The position numbers and the translations under genes are program-made. 64,000 nt of DNA. It comes from Sipunculus nudus. Taxonomy: Eukaryota; Annelida; Sipuncula; Golfingiida; Sipunculidae. Positions 62,797 through 64,000 of the stretch are shown here, piece after piece. Under the pieces are notes generated by a model. It had not been told where the DNA came from. It searched no databases and saw nothing but the letters and a program-made list of their open reading frames with translations. The DNA is taken from assembly GCA_026874595.1 (NCBI GenBank), contig CM049307.1, positions 1,201,579-1,265,578 of the forward strand. Reading direction: 5' to 3'. How positions within the stretch are numbered: the stretch's first letter is position 1; each line of letters begins with the position of its first letter.

Positions 62797-64000
62797 TTTC
62801 AGAGGTATCGCATTATTTAATCAAGATTCAATTGTATACCCAAAAGTAGATCTGAAGTTATTAGCATAAATATAAAATCAGTACCTTAAATTTTGCCCAG
62901 ATTTGAACATGGCATATTTTTTCCTGGAACTGCTGTGGATGTAATTTTCACAGCATGTTTTTATAAGCATTTAATCTGTTAACATCTGAAATTTGAAACA
63001 TGTAGATGAAAAACTGTAGATTTTATTCAAGTTTTCAAGCACCATGTCAAGTATTGTTTATATCAAGCTAGTGTTATGCAGTTTGCAAGAGCTCAGCTCT
63101 CAAGCTTCCCAGGCCAGCTCTCAGCTCCAAAAATTTGGCATACAGTTAGATGCCTGCCAAATCCCCTACCATACCAAATATTTGGTCAATAGGACTTAAT
63201 TCCTTTGAGATATTAAGGAAAACTTCAATTTTCAATAAAAAACCCATTGTTACACTTCAAGACTGCCTAAAATCAAAACCACTGATCTGTTTTTGATCAT
63301 ATGTAATATACATATTCTTCTATAAATTCATCATGCACGTGCCAAAAGTTATATCAGTATTGCGTAATTGTTGTATGTCTTGGGCCTGAACATAATGCAC
63401 TTTGTAAAAAATCAAGAAATATTTTTACTCCCTTAACATGAGAATTGCTGAAGCTAGAGATTTTTTGTCAGGGATATAACATTATTCAATCAAGATTCAA
63501 TTGTAAACCCAAAAATAAAAATTTTTATTGGTTTATAATAACAACTTCAAGAAAAATCATTAGAAAAGGAATTTTGTAGTTGAATTACCTTGCAAAAAAT
63601 GTTGTAGAGATCTTGTATATATGAGTCCGAATGTATTCCAAATAACACCATGCAGTCACCTATGGTATTTTTAATTTCAATTTTAATAATGAAATGAAAT
63701 TGAATTATATTTTTTTTTCTATTAGGGATTATTTGAAGGAAATTAATGATAGACAAAGATGCAGTTTATAATATTTATCTAAATTTCTAGGTCTTTTCTA
63801 AGTGTTTCAGCTTGTTAATTTATATTTATTGCATAATTAAAAAAAATAAAAATAAAAGATGTAAACATTTTAAAATTTTACTTAGACAAGTACTGATTAA
63901 AGATGTCAATATGTTTCACTTATGACATTAAGACTTGTGGCTGTATCAGATGTCACAAGACTATGTAAATGATCAGAACTTACTGGTTCCTTTATTTCAG
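62797..64000 (+). mobile_element. Right part of the older, interrupted family A copy
   Basis: The interior resumes with 'cgcattatttaatcaagatt', passes through the second module ('caagctagtgttatgcagtt', 'acagttagatgcctgccaaa') and runs off the window at the position equivalent to about 41900 of copy 2. It is clearly more diverged from copies 2 and 4 than they are from each other. Confidence 0.7.

Overview
The window is animal nuclear DNA. It is AT-rich, has large introns with GT-AG boundaries, and is packed with dispersed repeats and tandem arrays. It has no bacterial-style gene clusters and no open frame longer than about 115 codons. The repeat families (short terminal hairpin, then TCCGTC/TCTGTC runs, then internal tandem repeats) look like those I associate with bivalve molluscs. 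That placement is from memory, not a search.

The only coding sequence I can support is part of one gene on the + strand: two consecutive exons (3187-3410 and 38871-38976) from the FAD-binding domain of a molybdo-flavoenzyme of the xanthine dehydrogenase / aldehyde oxidase family. They join in frame (phase 0) across a 35.46 kb intron. The rest of the gene must lie outside the window: the 5' Fe-S part upstream, and the end of the FAD domain and the molybdopterin domains downstream.

Layout. 1-1710: intron with an old dispersed repeat. 1711-3186: a 105-bp tandem array of 14 units whose last unit supplies the acceptor of the first exon. 3187-3410: exon. 3665-11143: intron filled by hairpin-headed mobile elements, a 34/38-bp array, a pogo/Tc1-like element with perfect terminal repeats, and a second hairpin-headed family. 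11144-38870: one uninterrupted array of about 269 units of 103 bp. 38871-38976: the next exon. 38977-64000: the following intron, about 25 kb of mobile elements including two near-identical 4-kb copies, internal 39-, 145- and 180-bp repeat arrays, CT microsatellites and poly-C tracts. No further exon was recognised there.

The standout is the 103-bp array. Each unit is a copy of the intron/exon boundary of the exon that follows it: about 34 bp of intron 3' end plus about 69 bp of exon (of which 57 bp is identical to the real exon). The array is therefore a 27.7-kb satellite made from a piece of the gene's own coding sequence, sitting directly upstream of the genuine exon and carrying hundreds of acceptor-like and donor-like motifs. 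The 105-bp array upstream ends in the same way at the previous exon, though it amplified intron sequence only.
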